The notes beneath the pieces are model-generated. The model searched no databases. It saw nothing but the letters and a program-made list of their open reading frames with translations, and was not told where the DNA came from. From Hyphomonas sp. (GTDB lineage Bacteria; Pseudomonadota; Alphaproteobacteria; Caulobacterales; Hyphomonadaceae): 10,256 nt of DNA. The DNA lies in contig DNFL01000030.1 of assembly GCA_003486945.1 (NCBI GenBank), forward strand, positions 1 to 10,256, written 5' to 3'. Numbering within the stretch: the stretch's first letter is position 1; each line of letters begins with the position of its first letter. Of this stretch, positions 9,269 through 10,256 are shown piece by piece. A program made the translations under genes and the position numbers.

Positions 9269-9805
9269 ATGAACTGGCAAACGACCGCGCTGGCGCTCGC
9301 CGCTTCCATCTCTCTCTCCGCCTGTTTCCTGTCGGGCGCGTCGAACATTCAGACCGGCGTTCACCTCGCCGAAGGCTCTGTCAGTTTCTGCACCGACGAC
9401 GACCCGCCTTGCCAGACCGGTTTTCCGGAGGGCGATGGCTACATCATCTATTCCGGCGACCCCGAGGAAGAAGACCTTCGCCTGCGTTTCGAGGTGCTCA
9501 CCGAAACCGGCACCGGCACGGTCTATGTCGGCGAAGCAGAGCTGCGAAACGAGGAAGGCTCCTCCTGGGCCTACCTCATGGCACACGCGGCGGTCACACC
9601 CGGCGAAGGCTTTCCGGAATTCGACATCATCATGCCCGCCTGCAATGACGCGGAGCCAAGCGTTCAGTCGGCATACGGTATAACCCGCGCCGACGCCTAC
9701 TCCTGCGAAATCGGCGACTTCGCCGCTTTCCGCCGCTATCTGGTCGACACCTATTCGGACCAGTTCGACGACCCGGCCTTCTGGCGCGAGCGAGACCCGC
9801 TCTAG
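9269..9805 (+). CDS. predicted lipoprotein of unknown function
   Basis: I do not recognise this 178-residue protein. It begins with a short lipoprotein signal peptide: MNWQT, a hydrophobic stretch (residues 6-16), then the lipobox LSAC with the lipidated Cys19. Residue +2 is Phe, so an outer-membrane destination is plausible. The mature protein is acidic and contains four more cysteines, at 41, 48, 125 and 146, in two pairs that could form disulfides in the periplasm. The middle (about 55-120) looks beta-rich and the C-terminus (150-178) helical. Start choice rests on AGGAGG at 9252-9257 and on the signal peptide. It is divergent from the radical SAM gene (147-bp gap), and its TAG shares CTAG with the stop codon of the following glycosyltransferase gene. 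Nothing in the neighbours reveals its role. Confidence 0.85.
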   Translation: MNWQTTALALAASISLSACFLSGASNIQTGVHLAEGSVSFCTDDDPPCQTGFPEGDGYIIYSGDPEEEDLRLRFEVLTETGTGTVYVGEAELRNEEGSSWAYLMAHAAVTPGEGFPEFDIIMPACNDAEPSVQSAYGITRADAYSCEIGDFAAFRRYLVDTYSDQFDDPAFWRERDPL

Positions 9806-10254
9806 ACCTTCCCGCCCATCATGAAGCGTACGAACTGGCCCGCATCCCGCCAAGCCGTCCGCCGCCAGCCACCGTCCACATACCGCGCCGCCGAACTGCG
9901 CGCCTCCGCGTCCAGCAACACGATCCGCTTCGCACCGATGGCCCGCGCCAGCTTCAGATCCTCCAGACCGTCCGTATCCGGATAACCTCCAAGCGCGTCA
10001 TACAGCGCACGCGGCGCCAGCAATCCCTGCGCCCCAACTGGCAAGCCAAACCACCGCGCCCGCCGGTTCATCCGTGCCTCGACCCAGCGTGCCTCGCGCG
10101 TATCCGATCGCAGCCTGAACCGGAACGCCGCCGCCATACCCGGGCGCTCATCAATATGCGCGCCCACACGCTCCGGCCATTCGCGCGACAGCACCACCGA
10201 AGGATAAAGAAACAACAGCCACTCGCCCCGCGCCGCCGCCGCGCCCGCGCGCCA
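9802..10254 (-). CDS. TIGR04283-like family 2 glycosyltransferase (partial, N-terminus beyond right edge)
   Basis: The 150 C-terminal residues of a GT-A-fold glycosyltransferase resemble the TIGR04283 group (rSAM/selenodomain-associated transferase 2, later linked to arsenosugar biosynthesis). Supporting segments are EWLLFL near the window edge, AAAFRFRL, FGLPVGAQGLLAPRALYDALGGYPD, and LEDLKLARAIG, where ED matches the family's MED motif. SSAARYVDGGW is the usual C-terminal signature. The frame is open to the right edge, so the start is outside the window; the TTG at 10215 is not the start, because conserved sequence continues upstream of it. The residues after LLFL, where relatives read HADT (the presumed metal-binding motif), are YPSV, so the metal-ligand Asp seems to be missing. 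The substrate is unknown. Its stop codon overlaps that of the convergent lipoprotein gene. Confidence 0.85.
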   Translation of the reverse strand, partial: WRAGAAAARGEWLLFLYPSVVLSREWPERVGAHIDERPGMAAAFRFRLRSDTREARWVEARMNRRARWFGLPVGAQGLLAPRALYDALGGYPDTDGLEDLKLARAIGAKRIVLLDAEARSSAARYVDGGWRRTAWRDAGQFVRFMMGGKV

Positions 10255-10256
10255 CA

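Noticed and set aside
9122..9853. N-terminal extension of the radical SAM frame to 621 residues.
   Set aside because: The extra part is antisense to the lipoprotein gene, which has its own Shine-Dalgarno and signal peptide, and the PA0069 family is about the length given by the ATG at 9121.

Overview
The window looks like a gene-dense, high-GC alphaproteobacterial chromosome segment, most likely from the Caulobacterales/Hyphomonadaceae side of the class. Three things point there: a full-length CcrM (GANTC) DNA methyltransferase, a CtrA-like box with two GANTC sites directly in front of it, and a priA gene immediately upstream of atpH. The genus is an inference; no rRNA or other taxonomic marker is present. 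I see no mobile element, CRISPR array, tRNA or rRNA gene.

Layout. Positions 1-326 (minus) carry the N-terminal part of atpH (ATP synthase delta subunit), which runs off the left edge. A gap of about 190 bp that probably holds the atp operon promoter separates it from priA (517-2685, minus), the replication-restart helicase. Divergent from priA is a two-gene operon (2763-5111, plus): a MoxR-type AAA+ ATPase and a CoxE-like VWA protein. This is a chaperone-like pair found in CO dehydrogenase clusters, but here no CO dehydrogenase genes are in view. Convergent with it is ccrM (5115-6197, minus). A 165-bp divergent regulatory region (6198-6362) separates ccrM from a Na+/phosphate cotransporter-family gene (6363-7991, plus). 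Convergent with that is a PA0069-family radical SAM protein (7988-9121, minus). A 147-bp divergent gap leads to a small, cysteine-containing predicted lipoprotein (9269-9805, plus). It ends tail-to-tail with the C-terminal part of a TIGR04283-like family 2 glycosyltransferase (9802 to the right edge, minus).

The genes are mostly independent housekeeping or regulatory units rather than one pathway. The only clear co-functional unit is the AAA+/VWA pair. All three convergent junctions are extremely tight: two share a single CTAG as both stop codons and the third has a 3-bp gap, so none has room for a terminator.

The most informative observations are the Caulobacter-like regulatory architecture in front of ccrM, a PriA zinc region in which three of eight canonical cysteines are replaced, and a glycosyltransferase whose expected metal-binding His-Ala-Asp-Thr motif reads Tyr-Pro-Ser-Val. 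I found no clear evidence of an undescribed multi-gene system; the orphan AAA+/VWA pair and the lipoprotein are the parts with least known function.
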